Source: Ignavibacteriales bacterium
GTDB lineage: Bacteria > Bacteroidota > Ignavibacteria > Ignavibacteriales > Melioribacteraceae
Direction: 5' to 3'
Assembly (NCBI GenBank): GCA_020061355.1
Contig: JAGUYK010000035.1
Location: forward strand, 1-64,000
DNA length: 64,000 nucleotides
The position numbers were made by a program, and so were the translations under genes. Below are positions 34,705 to 43,135 of the stretch, piece after piece (position 1 is the first letter of the stretch; the number at the start of each line of letters is the position of its first letter). The notes below the pieces were generated by a model. That model did not search any database. It saw only the letters and a program-made list of their open reading frames with translations, and was not told the DNA's origin.

Positions 34705-36837
34705 TTATTGAGGTAATTTTCCTTCTTTCAATTCCTTTACAAAACGATCCGCCTTATATATTTTTTCGAATGCTTCCATCATACCGCGTGCATCAACAGA
34801 CACGCAGCGGTTTTCATGGGGCATGAAAATAAAATTGCCATAGATACTTTCCATGTTACCATCGAAAGCGAGTCCGACAACCTCAGCATTCTTGTTAATT
34901 ACCGCACTGCCTGAGTTTCCGCCAACTATATCGTGCGTCGATGTAAAGTTAAGAGGGGTTGTAAGATTTATTGCTGAAGGATCATCCCACATTGGATGAA
35001 CATTCCATGGATATTCTTTATTGAATGAATAATGACGGTCATACATACCATAATATGTTGTAACGGTTGGAGCTATTGTTCCATTATAATCAAAACTCTG
35101 AAGAACACCATCGCTTATACGAAGTGTGAAGTTTGCATCCGGCGGAATTGAGGTTCCGTAAAGATGAAACACAACCTGTCCGAGCATATCATCATAAATC
35201 TGTTCGGTGTCGGTAATTTCTTTCTGAAGTTTCTGAAGTTCCGGAATTCTATCCTGTGTTTCTCTAACATAGTAAATGAAGGAGTCATTGCAGTTTAAGA
35301 TTTTATCAGCACCTTCTTTTATAAGTGCAAGATAATTTTTCCTGTCAGTCAATTTTGAATTAGCCAGAATATAATCAGCAGCTTCTTTCCCCTTTTTATT
35401 ATCAAATAGTTTTTTTACATAAGCATCATCATCACCAAGGTTCATTCTTATATAATCTGCCTGTATCTGTAGTTTTGTATATTCTAAAAGCTTATCCATG
35501 TTTTCAGGGTAGATAGCATTTATTGTTGAATCAAGTTTTGCAGCTTTATACTTCGAATCCCTTTCATCTTCGGATTTCTTGAGCTGTTTTGCAAGCTCAA
35601 TTAAATCCCGTGCAATCAAAAAATATTTGGAACTGAAGACTTGGTTCAATGAATATGCGGCAACTTTAGGTCCTATCTTTCTCATTTCGGCTCTTGTTTG
35701 AGCAAGGTTATCCCATATTCCGCTATATTTTTCTTTTAACTCTTTATCAGCCCATACCTTTTCTTTTATTGATTTTTCAAATGCAACTTTCCTTGCAAAC
35801 AGGTAAGGATCATTCAAACCTTTATATGTCTGATGAAATACTTTCTGTCCGTTTCCTATCCTTCTTCTTATTCCTTCGTAAACATCTTTGTTTGCCGGGT
35901 TAAGAGATTTCAGTGTCTCAAGAGAATTGAAATAATTATCGCTAAGGAATGAGCTGTTACGATATGATATGTCTCTCGCATATTCAAGGAATGATACTGC
36001 TTTAAGTCTTTGAGTAGTTCCAGGATTTCCGACAGTAAATATTGGTTCGCCAGGTTTGATTCCTTCAGTTGAGAATTTAAAAAAGTTTTCGGCTTTAACC
36101 GGTTTACCATCTTCATAAGCACGAAGGAAAGTACAATCCAGGTTGTAGCGAGGATAAGTGAAATTATCATAGTCGCCCCCGAAAAATGCTGCCTGATAAT
36201 CGGGTGCAAATACAAGTCGGATATCATCAAAACGTTTGTAACCGTAAATAGAGTATTTGCCACCATTGAATAATGAAATAAACTGGCAATTCAAACCTGT
36301 TTCTTCTTTATACTGATCAATTAACTTTTTCGAAATTTCATCTTTTATTTTTGATTTTTCTTCGTTTGTTTTACCAGCGGCTATAGCTTTCTGAACTTCT
36401 TCAGTTACATCTTTAGTGAATACCAACTGTTCAGTCCAGTAGTTTGGAATTTTTCTTTCTTCTGTTAAAGTTATTGCAAAAAATCCGTTATTAACTAAAT
36501 CTTCCCCTTCCTTCTGAACTCTTCTGACCAATCCTTCTGCGCAATGGTAGTTGGTCATCATAAGTCCGTCCTCCGAAACAAATGAAGAAGTACAGCCCGG
36601 TATGCGGAGAGCTGATAACCTTACATCATCGAACCAATCCTGAGTTGGGGAAAAACTGTATGTCTTTTCAAAATGTTCGTAAGGAGGATAGTCGAATGAC
36701 CACATCTTTCCTGTATCGAACTTTTGCGCTTTAACTGTATCGGGGTCAAATTTTACTTGAGCTTGAAACGGAATTGCAAGAACAAGAACTAAAATTATTA
36801 TTTGAAAAAATCTTAAACGCTGCGCAAAAAGTCTCAT
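34705..36837 (-). CDS. S46 family dipeptidyl-peptidase, copy 2 (DPP7-like S1 residue)
   Basis: A 710-residue exported peptidase with a long N-terminal hydrophobic signal (FFQIIILVLVLAIPFQAQ). The catalytic His is in MTNYHC, where copies 1 and 3 have NHHC, Asp in DYDNFTYPRY, and S642 in GGNSGSA. The S1-site position is G660 (FDGN). The KFDPDTVKAQKFDTGKMWSF start of the mature chain is shared with copy 3. The three copies are similar in length but clearly diverged, so duplication is old. Confidence 0.93.
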   Translation of the reverse strand: MRLFAQRLRFFQIIILVLVLAIPFQAQVKFDPDTVKAQKFDTGKMWSFDYPPYEHFEKTYSFSPTQDWFDDVRLSALRIPGCTSSFVSEDGLMMTNYHCAEGLVRRVQKEGEDLVNNGFFAITLTEERKIPNYWTEQLVFTKDVTEEVQKAIAAGKTNEEKSKIKDEISKKLIDQYKEETGLNCQFISLFNGGKYSIYGYKRFDDIRLVFAPDYQAAFFGGDYDNFTYPRYNLDCTFLRAYEDGKPVKAENFFKFSTEGIKPGEPIFTVGNPGTTQRLKAVSFLEYARDISYRNSSFLSDNYFNSLETLKSLNPANKDVYEGIRRRIGNGQKVFHQTYKGLNDPYLFARKVAFEKSIKEKVWADKELKEKYSGIWDNLAQTRAEMRKIGPKVAAYSLNQVFSSKYFLIARDLIELAKQLKKSEDERDSKYKAAKLDSTINAIYPENMDKLLEYTKLQIQADYIRMNLGDDDAYVKKLFDNKKGKEAADYILANSKLTDRKNYLALIKEGADKILNCNDSFIYYVRETQDRIPELQKLQKEITDTEQIYDDMLGQVVFHLYGTSIPPDANFTLRISDGVLQSFDYNGTIAPTVTTYYGMYDRHYSFNKEYPWNVHPMWDDPSAINLTTPLNFTSTHDIVGGNSGSAVINKNAEVVGLAFDGNMESIYGNFIFMPHENRCVSVDARGMMEAFEKIYKADRFVKELKEGKLPQ

Positions 36838-36963
36838 ATCTACACCTAAATTAGTTGTTGTTGAATAATTATACCCAAAAAATATAACAGACTTATCTTA
36901 ATACCAAGTTTACGGGGGTGAAAAAGAATTGAATAATAACAGAAATAAAATGAATTTAAAGAA

Positions 36964-36994
36964 GACCTTGAAGGTTGTGTAAACCTTCAAGGTC
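36964..36994. terminator. Perfect 13-bp hairpin after S46 copy 3
   Basis: GACCTTGAAGGTT (36964-36976) pairs exactly with AACCTTCAAGGTC (36982-36994) around GTGTA. It lies 16 bases after the copy 3 stop on the minus strand and is followed by a T-rich stretch. A near-identical hairpin follows pepF at 43091-43126. Confidence 0.75.
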
Positions 36995-37009
36995 AAGAAT
37001 TATTAAGTG

Positions 37010-39133
37010 TTATTCTGCAATTTTTCCGGTTTCCATTTCTTTGGCAATTCTATCGGCTTTTACAATATGTTTTACAATCTGATAAATCGCTTGCGAAGAA
37101 AGTGCAATGGATCGGTTCTTTTCGGTAGTGTAAATAAAATCGTTAGAGAGTCCTTCCATGTTACCATCATGCAGAATACCGATATATTCAGCATCCTTGT
37201 TAATAATCGGGCTACCCGAGCTGCCGCCAACTGTATCGAATGTTCCAACAAAATTGTTCTGTGCTGTTAGGTCAAGATTACCATAATTCAACCAGCGAGC
37301 CGGCAGATCCCATGGCCATTTCTTCTGATGAGAATAGTAACGATCGTATAACCCATGAAAGGTTGTAAGTGGCGGTGCAATCGTTCCGTTATACTCATAA
37401 CCAGCAATAACTCCATCGCTTATTCTGAAAGTGCCTGTTGCATCGGGAGCGATACTTGTACCAAAAATTTCAAAAATTACCAAACCAAGCTGATCTTCAA
37501 GAACACTTTCGGTATTCATAATTTCCTGAGCTTCCGCCTGGTATTTCAATCTTGCATCTCTAGTTTCAACATAATACTTGATGAAAGGATCATCGCTTTT
37601 CAGTATTTCATCTGCAGTCCCTTTTGCAAGAGAAAGTATATAATTTTTATCCCCAACTTTTGTGTTCTTAAGGAGCATCTCAACTAATGTTTTTCCTTTC
37701 AAACCTTTGAAATATTTTTTAACAACCGGATTATTCTCACCAAGATTCATTGTAATAAAATCTGCAATCAGTTCAAGTTTTTTCTTTTCAAGCGGCAGGT
37801 CAATGTTGTCCGGCAAATTATTCAATGCCTGTGTCAATCTTTCGCCTCTCATTTCTGCGGGTCTCTTATCCTCCGGTATACTTAAAGCATAAGCAAATTC
37901 AACCAGATCAAATGCCCTGGCAAAAAAGATCGAGTTGTTCAGTCTGGCAAAAGCCGCTCTTTCGCCGGCATGAGCTGCAAGTTCTTTTCTTGTGTTTTTA
38001 ATTGCATCCCAGATATGTCCGTACTTCTGTTTTTTGACCGGATCACTCATCACAATTTTTTTAAGGTCATCTTCGAAAGCTTTTTTACGAGCCATTAAGT
38101 AAGGATCAAAAAGATTTGTGATAAAACCGTTCTGCCTCTTTGCAATATTCGCGGGACCAAACATCAATCCCCTGTAAATATCAGCATGCTCCGGATAAAG
38201 TTTCATCATCTCTTCGTAAATCTTTACCATTCCGTTACTCTGGAACGTGTTATTCCTGTATACGATATCCCGGTTATACTCAAGCTGTGCAATTGTTTTC
38301 AGTCTGTTCGTTGTACCCGGATATCCAAGGGCAAATAAAACTTCACCAATCTCCGGACCATCGATCTTCAGCTTAAAGAAATTATCGGTCTTAAGCGGTT
38401 TGCCGTTATCATCATAAACGCGTAGTACGGCAAAATCGGAATTGTAACGCGGGTACGTATAATTATCGGGATCTCCGCCGTACAATCCAACAATCCGTTC
38501 AACAAAAATTACAGCGCGAACATCAGTATACCTTTTAAATCCGTATAGAGAATACTTACCCCCATGATAAAGAGAAGTAACATTACATACAAAGCCGGTC
38601 TCTTTCGAATACTTATCCTGAAGTTCTCTAATCTTTGCATTCTTGAGCTCAACTTTTTCATTATCGGTTTTACCGTTCTTAATTGCATTAACAATTTCAT
38701 CTGTAACATCAACTATTAACGCGAGCTGAGTAACTGCAAGGTTAGGAACTCTTCTTTCATCTGCTATTGTAGCTGCATAGAATCCGTCGCGGGGAATGTT
38801 TTCCCCTTCTTTCTGAACTCTCTGCATTATGAAATCGACACAGTGATGATTTGTTAACAGGAGTCCATCTTCCGAGATAAATCCGGAAGAGCACCCACCG
38901 CCGAATCGAAGAGTTGAGAGACGAATATCCTCCAGCCATTCCTGGGTTGGACGGAAACCGTATGTCTTTTCGAAATAATCGACCGGCGCATGTTCAAAAG
39001 TCCACATCTTACCGATATCGAAATTCTTAGCTTTAACTGTGTCGGGATCAAATTTCTGCTGTGCAATGAATGGTAGTGAAATAAAAAGGAATAGGATTAA
39101 GAAATAAATCGAGAATCTAATAGGCTTGTTCAT
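37010..39133 (-). CDS. S46 family dipeptidyl-peptidase, copy 3 (DPP7-like S1 residue)
   Basis: A 707-residue exported peptidase, first of the three in transcription order, with signal peptide FSIYFLILFLFISLPFIAQ. The catalytic His is in LTNHHC, Asp in DPDNYTYPRY and S639 in GGSSGSP. The S1-site position is G657 (HDGN), as in copies 1 and 2. S46 enzymes remove dipeptides from the N-terminus of peptides in the periplasm. Hairpins between copies suggest separate transcripts. The three may differ in deeper pocket residues and so cover different substrates. Confidence 0.93.
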   Translation of the reverse strand: MNKPIRFSIYFLILFLFISLPFIAQQKFDPDTVKAKNFDIGKMWTFEHAPVDYFEKTYGFRPTQEWLEDIRLSTLRFGGGCSSGFISEDGLLLTNHHCVDFIMQRVQKEGENIPRDGFYAATIADERRVPNLAVTQLALIVDVTDEIVNAIKNGKTDNEKVELKNAKIRELQDKYSKETGFVCNVTSLYHGGKYSLYGFKRYTDVRAVIFVERIVGLYGGDPDNYTYPRYNSDFAVLRVYDDNGKPLKTDNFFKLKIDGPEIGEVLFALGYPGTTNRLKTIAQLEYNRDIVYRNNTFQSNGMVKIYEEMMKLYPEHADIYRGLMFGPANIAKRQNGFITNLFDPYLMARKKAFEDDLKKIVMSDPVKKQKYGHIWDAIKNTRKELAAHAGERAAFARLNNSIFFARAFDLVEFAYALSIPEDKRPAEMRGERLTQALNNLPDNIDLPLEKKKLELIADFITMNLGENNPVVKKYFKGLKGKTLVEMLLKNTKVGDKNYILSLAKGTADEILKSDDPFIKYYVETRDARLKYQAEAQEIMNTESVLEDQLGLVIFEIFGTSIAPDATGTFRISDGVIAGYEYNGTIAPPLTTFHGLYDRYYSHQKKWPWDLPARWLNYGNLDLTAQNNFVGTFDTVGGSSGSPIINKDAEYIGILHDGNMEGLSNDFIYTTEKNRSIALSSQAIYQIVKHIVKADRIAKEMETGKIAE

Positions 39134-39268
39134 ACGAACCCCCGATGATTGAAAAGAAATAATTATCGAGAGTAAAAATATATCAGGTTAGCTTAATTAT
39201 CTAATCCGGAGAAGAGAAATCGACAGATAACAAAAAATTGTCGACGAAATGATGTTTACAAGCACTTA
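39134..39268. other. Intergenic region upstream of S46 copy 3
   Basis: This 135-base gap has no open frame of note. It is AT-rich and contains the loose dyad GGTTAG...CTAATCC at 39185-39205. I see no TAnnTTTG element for the downstream peptidase gene. Confidence 0.4.
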
Positions 39269-39577
39269 TTACATAAATAGTTCAGGATACATAAAGGGCT
39301 GAATCCGTCTCTCATCTTCTAAAGAACCATGGCAGTGATGACATTTGTTCACATAAAAAATAACCGGCTCTTCACCAAATTCAATTGAAAACAAATTAAC
39401 AATGGTTTGGCAATTTCTGCATTGAACTACATGGTGTGTTGTGATCTTATGTCTACAAACAGGACATAGAAAGTTTGCCTCTACAAATTCATTAATGGTT
39501 TCATATGGAAAGATGAAACGGCATTTGGAATTGCTGCACTGGGCAAATTTGGACGTAGCAGTAGAACTGGATTCGAT
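39269..39577 (-). CDS. Double zinc-ribbon protein without a standard start codon
   Basis: The minus strand is open for 102 codons and encodes four cysteine pairs: C14/C19 (CSNSKC), C38/C41 (CPVC), C53/C56 (CRNC) and C79/C82 (CHHC), as in two zinc ribbons. The frame begins with a TAA at 39589-39591, then GAG GAG GTT GTT ATC. AGAGGAGG lies 5 bases before the ATC codon at 39577, exactly where a start should be, but no ATG, GTG or TTG is in frame before the first Cys pairs. Either AUC starts translation, the start codon has mutated (ATG to ATC), or a base was miscalled. The protein's function is unknown; it resembles predicted zinc-finger/MJ0042-type domains. Confidence 0.6.
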   Translation of the reverse strand: MESSSTATSKFAQCSNSKCRFIFPYETINEFVEANFLCPVCRHKITTHHVVQCRNCQTIVNLFSIEFGEEPVIFYVNKCHHCHGSLEDERRIQPFMYPELFM

Positions 39578-39689
39578 AACAACCTCCTCTTAGAAAAGCA
39601 CCCGCAAAATAGTTGATGTTAAGTTATATGTCCATGCAAAAATTCATCCGCTAAAAATATTTCTCTCTATTAAGATGATATGGAACTGC

Positions 39690-39781
39690 GGCTAAAGCCA
39701 AGCTGATTTCAATTTTCCAAATAGCCCCATCCTAAAGGAAGGTCGGGGCTATAATGAGAATCTCTATCCACGGGCTTTAGC
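39690..39781. repeat. Nested inverted repeats upstream of the phosphomannomutase gene
   Basis: Outer arms GCTAAAGCC (39691-39699) and GGCTTTAGC (39773-39781) are exact complements. An inner stem TAGCCCC (39722-39728)/GGGGCTA (39745-39751) lies between. The region 39592-39882 has no gene. The nested form suggests a short repeat or structured RNA. Confidence 0.6.
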
Positions 39782-39882
39782 TCATTTATAAATTATCAAA
39801 ATAGCATCTCTCAAAATCATCAATTCCATATACTCGGGAACTGAATATTCATTATTTTTACATTAAATAATTAGGAGAATTA

Positions 39883-41229
39883 ATGGAGAAGCTTTCTTCG
39901 TTCAAAGCCTACGATATTAGAGGAAAAGTCCCTTCGGATCTAAATTCTGATTTGGCTTATAAAGTTGGAAAAACTATTGTCAAGTATTTAAACTGCAAAT
40001 CTGTTGTAATCGGAAGAGATGTAAGAGAATCCTCACCGGAATTAGCTAATGCTCTTTCTAATGGAATTACAGATGCCGGAAGTGATGTTTTTGATCTGGG
40101 TCTATGCGGTACAGAAATGATCTACTTCGGAACACCATTCCTGAATGCTGATGTAGGTGTTATGATAACGGCAAGCCACAATCCACCCGAATATAATGGA
40201 TTGAAGTTCGTTAAAAAAGGTTCTATCCCATTCGGTTATGACTCTGGATTGAATGAAATAGAAAGAATGATTATCAATAATGAAATCCCTGAAAACACTT
40301 CTGCTAAAGGAAAAGTAATTAACAAAGATATAATGAACGAGTTTATTGCAAGTTTACATAAATTTTTTGATAAAGATAAAATTAAGCCGTACAAAGTAGT
40401 TGTAAATGCGGGTAACGGTTGTGTAGGTCCCGCCCTGGATCGTTTGGAAAAATTACTCCCGATAGAAATGATAAAAATGTTTCATGAACCAGACTCGAAA
40501 TTTCCCAACGGCGTTCCAAATCCCTTACTGCCCGAAAACAGACAGCCGACAATCGATGCTATTAAAAAACAAAATGCGGACTTAGGTGTTGCGTGGGATG
40601 GAGATTACGACCGATGCTTCTTTTTCGATGAGCAAGGAAATTTTATTGAAGGATATTATATTGTTGGATTGCTTGCTAAATCAATTCTAAAGACAAACCC
40701 GGGAGAGAAAATAGTCCACGATCCGCGATTGACATGGAATACGATTGAGGTTGTTAATAAAGCGGGCGGTGAGGCTATTGTATCAAAAAGCGGCCATGCA
40801 TTTATTAAGCAGAAGATGCGTGAAGTAAATTCGATCTACGGCGGCGAAATGTCAGCACATCATTACTTCCGGGACAATTTCTATTCTGACAGCGGACTTA
40901 TTCCATTCTTACTAATATTGCAATTAATGTCGGATGAGAACGCAAAACTTTCCGAACTTGTTGGTGAAATGATAAAAGCATATCCATGCTCTGGTGAGAT
41001 TAATTCTACAGTTACCAACGCCGCCGAAAAAATAGAAATAATCAAAGAAAAATATAAGGATGGAATGATCGATGAACTTGACGGCTTAAGCGTTGAATAT
41101 CCCGAATGGCGTTTTAATATCAGGATGAGCAATACAGAGCCGTTAGTAAGATTAAATGTAGAATCACGGCGGGATGAAAATCTGATGAATGAAAAAACCG
41201 AAGAATTATTGAAATTGATTAGGAATTAA
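39883..41229 (+). CDS. Phosphomannomutase/phosphoglucomutase
   Basis: A 448-residue alpha-D-phosphohexomutase with four domains. The start KAYDIRGKVP is followed by the catalytic S98 in TASHNPPEYNG, the metal loop DGDYDRCFF, the sugar-binding loop GGEMSAHHYF and the phosphate-binding loop MSNTEPLVRLN. GEMSAHHY fits enzymes that use both mannose and glucose phosphates (AlgC/ManB type). It supplies sugar nucleotides for surface glycans. The ribosome-binding site is TTAGGAG, and a near-match -7 element TATTTTTA lies at 39853-39860. Confidence 0.94.
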   Translation: MEKLSSFKAYDIRGKVPSDLNSDLAYKVGKTIVKYLNCKSVVIGRDVRESSPELANALSNGITDAGSDVFDLGLCGTEMIYFGTPFLNADVGVMITASHNPPEYNGLKFVKKGSIPFGYDSGLNEIERMIINNEIPENTSAKGKVINKDIMNEFIASLHKFFDKDKIKPYKVVVNAGNGCVGPALDRLEKLLPIEMIKMFHEPDSKFPNGVPNPLLPENRQPTIDAIKKQNADLGVAWDGDYDRCFFFDEQGNFIEGYYIVGLLAKSILKTNPGEKIVHDPRLTWNTIEVVNKAGGEAIVSKSGHAFIKQKMREVNSIYGGEMSAHHYFRDNFYSDSGLIPFLLILQLMSDENAKLSELVGEMIKAYPCSGEINSTVTNAAEKIEIIKEKYKDGMIDELDGLSVEYPEWRFNIRMSNTEPLVRLNVESRRDENLMNEKTEELLKLIRN

Positions 41230-41321
41230 GCGAATTTCTGATTGAGTTTTTAAAGAGAACCAAAAAATTGACGGGTCGTCTAACTTAACGTGAAAAAAAA
41301 TTTATAATCAGGAGAAATAAA

Positions 41322-41537
41322 ATGGCAGAACAGGAAAAAGCAATTGACGTTGAAAAATTATTAAAGAACAAACTGAAATCAGTCAGTATCGGTACACTCG
41401 AAGCTTCAATTGGCAAAGTAATAAGCGGTTTACTGGGTGAGGATTATAAGTGTACAATCGGCGAAGTAAAATACACTCTGTTTAGCGGGGCTGATTTCCA
41501 TATTAAAGTAGAACTTTCCTATAGTCCGGAAAAATAG
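41322..41537 (+). CDS. Small protein of unknown function, 71 residues
   Basis: It starts after a good ribosome-binding site (CAGGAG, 7 bases before ATG) and ends with a strong hairpin. No signal peptide, membrane helix or Cys motif is visible; the chain reads as a small alpha-beta protein (KLLKNKLKSVSIGTLEAS, then KCTIGEVKYTLFSGAD). I do not recognise a family. It lies 92 bases after the phosphomannomutase gene and may be independent. Confidence 0.65.
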   Translation: MAEQEKAIDVEKLLKNKLKSVSIGTLEASIGKVISGLLGEDYKCTIGEVKYTLFSGADFHIKVELSYSPEK

Positions 41538-41547
41538 AACTTCATAC

Positions 41548-41572
41548 GGGGATCGTAACCATAGCGATCCCC
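41548..41572. terminator. Bidirectional terminator hairpin
   Basis: GGGGATCG (41548-41555) pairs exactly with CGATCCCC (41565-41572). It lies between the convergent ends of the 71-residue gene (41537) and the aminotransferase gene (41578). Confidence 0.75.
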
Positions 41573-41577
41573 AATTC

Positions 41578-42708
41578 TTATATTAGCCGTTTTAATTCAT
41601 CAATTACCTGATCTATATCTTCCTTCGTATTAAAGAAATGCGGTGCAAATCTGACCATTCCTTCTCTTACAGCACAATTAATCTTTCTTTTTTCAAGCTC
41701 TTCAAAAATTTCCCTGGCTTTAGAATGCTTGAATGAAACAATTCCTGAAAGATTTTTATCCGGAAGACCATTTAATACCGGTACAATGTCAAGCTTGTTC
41801 AGTTCATTCATAAGATAATTTGAATTATCAATAACTCTCAATTCACAATTCTCAATTCCAAATTCAATGAACAGATCCAGTACAGCATCAAAAATTGAAA
41901 CGCCGAGAACATTCACGGTTCCGTTTTGAAATCGTTCGGCTGTACTCTTAAAGGAGAGATCGTAATTAAGAAGATCCCATTCATTTTCAACAGATAACCA
42001 GCCGACATTCTTCTGAATAATTCTATTCTGAAGCTCCTCGGTGATATATATGTACGATAAACCTTGTGATGACATTAACCACTTCTGAGTTCCGCCGCAT
42101 AGAAAGTCGATCTGCGATTTGATAACATCGAACTTTACTGCGCCGGCTCCCTGAATTGAATCCACGCAAAAGATTATACCATGCTTTTTACATAGCTCGC
42201 CAATTTTATCAAGGTCTGCACGGTAGCCCGATAAAAATTGAACCTGACTTATAGTTACCAATTTTGTCGTGGGAGTTATTAACCGTTCAATATCTTCTGC
42301 ATCAACAATTCCGTTTCTGGATTTAACAATATCAATCTCAACACCATACTGCTTCAAATTCAGAAAAGGATAAACGTTTGAAGGAAATTCTATATCATTT
42401 ATAACTACCCTGTCGCCTGTTTGCCAGCTAAGTCCCTGTGCTATAATATTTAATCCGTTAGAAACATTATCAACCCATGCAATCCTCTCGGGAGAAGCTC
42501 CAATCATTTTTCCTAATTTTGTTTTAGCGCTGGTACTCCACATGAAATAAAACTTATCATTTTCAATCAGTTTCTCACTTCTCTGCTTATAATATTCCTG
42601 AATCCGGTCAAAAACTAAAGTTGACCAGGGACCGGTAGCGGCATTATTAAAATAGATTTGCCCGGTTTTAATATGAGGGAATAAATTCCGAATCTCTTCA
42701 ATTCTCAT
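41578..42708 (-). CDS. Class V aminotransferase (cysteine desulfurase-like)
   Basis: A 376-residue fold-I PLP protein. YFNNAATGPWS opens the chain, SQVQFLSGYRADL and FCVDSIQGAGAV follow, and the PLP-binding K209 is in GGTQKWL. The family includes cysteine desulfurases, selenocysteine lyases and epimerases; a reactive-Cys loop like that of SufS is not evident, so the reaction is open. Residues near 280-293 (IEFGIENCELRVI) are encoded by a copy of the GAATTGAGAATT word repeat (41833-41869), which may be an in-frame repeat insertion. Confidence 0.85.
   Translation of the reverse strand: MRIEEIRNLFPHIKTGQIYFNNAATGPWSTLVFDRIQEYYKQRSEKLIENDKFYFMWSTSAKTKLGKMIGASPERIAWVDNVSNGLNIIAQGLSWQTGDRVVINDIEFPSNVYPFLNLKQYGVEIDIVKSRNGIVDAEDIERLITPTTKLVTISQVQFLSGYRADLDKIGELCKKHGIIFCVDSIQGAGAVKFDVIKSQIDFLCGGTQKWLMSSQGLSYIYITEELQNRIIQKNVGWLSVENEWDLLNYDLSFKSTAERFQNGTVNVLGVSIFDAVLDLFIEFGIENCELRVIDNSNYLMNELNKLDIVPVLNGLPDKNLSGIVSFKHSKAREIFEELEKRKINCAVREGMVRFAPHFFNTKEDIDQVIDELKRLI
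41833..41869 (-). repeat. GAATTGAGAATT-type word repeat inside a coding region
   Basis: On the minus strand the segment reads GAATTTGGAATTGAGAATT followed by GTGAATTGAGAGTT, matching the intergenic word style near 2361, 13338 and 28431. It stays in frame in the aminotransferase gene. Confidence 0.5.
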
Positions 42709-42778
42709 TTTTGTCTTCCTGCACTAAATAATTTATGATTTACTTCGATAATATAATGAGAAACAAATAAACCATAAC

Positions 42779-42937
42779 ATGAATAAGATATTTGAAATAG
42801 CATCAGCATTCTACGGAGTTTTCATACCGAAGAAAGACCAAAAGTCTTTCATTAACGAGGTTGTTTGTTACCTGAACGAAAGATACTCTATTGAAACAGC
42901 CATCGGTATGGCATTGAGAAAACTTCACTTAAATTAG
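42779..42937 (+). CDS. Possible 52-residue small protein
   Basis: An ATG-to-TAG frame encoding a mixed-charge peptide (KIFEIASAFYGVFIPKKDQK, then INEVVCYLNERYS). A TATAAT hexamer lies at 42752-42757, 21 bases upstream, but there is no ribosome-binding site and no clear -35 box. Codon use looks like that of the neighbours. I recognise no family. It is immediately followed by a cluster of hairpins. Confidence 0.4.
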   Translation: MNKIFEIASAFYGVFIPKKDQKSFINEVVCYLNERYSIETAIGMALRKLHLN

Positions 42938-43090
42938 TACTTTGCTTGCAAGCAATAGAGCCGGGGCTGAATTAACCCCGTTCAGCTCCGGCATCCCCGA
43001 CCGGTACAATACTACCGGTCTTCAATATTTTAAAAGGATTTAGGAAAGCGCTGGGCGGTGTAAAAGTAATCTGGACGAGGAGATAAATCC
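42938..43090. repeat. Hairpin-dense intergenic segment
   Basis: The palindrome TTGCTTGCAAGCAA (42942-42955) is followed by a 12-pair stem GCCGGGGCTGAA/TTCAGCTCCGGC (42960-42971 and 42981-42992, one G-T) and GACCGGT/ACCGGTC (42999-43020). It is more GC-rich than its surroundings. It could be a repeat element, a terminator cluster or a small RNA. The rest up to the pepF hairpin shows nothing further. Confidence 0.5.
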
Positions 43091-43126
43091 TCAACCTTGT
43101 AGGTTACAAACAACCTTCAAGGTTGA
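43091..43126. terminator. Hairpin after pepF, second copy of the CCTTCAAGG repeat
   Basis: TCAACCTTGTAGGTT (43091-43105) and AACCTTCAAGGTTGA (43112-43126) pair at 14 of 15 positions. It lies 10 bases after the pepF stop on the minus strand and is related in sequence to the hairpin at 36964-36994. Confidence 0.65.
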
Positions 43127-43135
43127 AGCAGCAAT

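Noticed and set aside
41267..41308. TTGACG and TATAAT before the 71-residue gene as a promoter
   Set aside because: The spacing of about 30 bases is too long, and TATAAT lies next to the ribosome-binding site.
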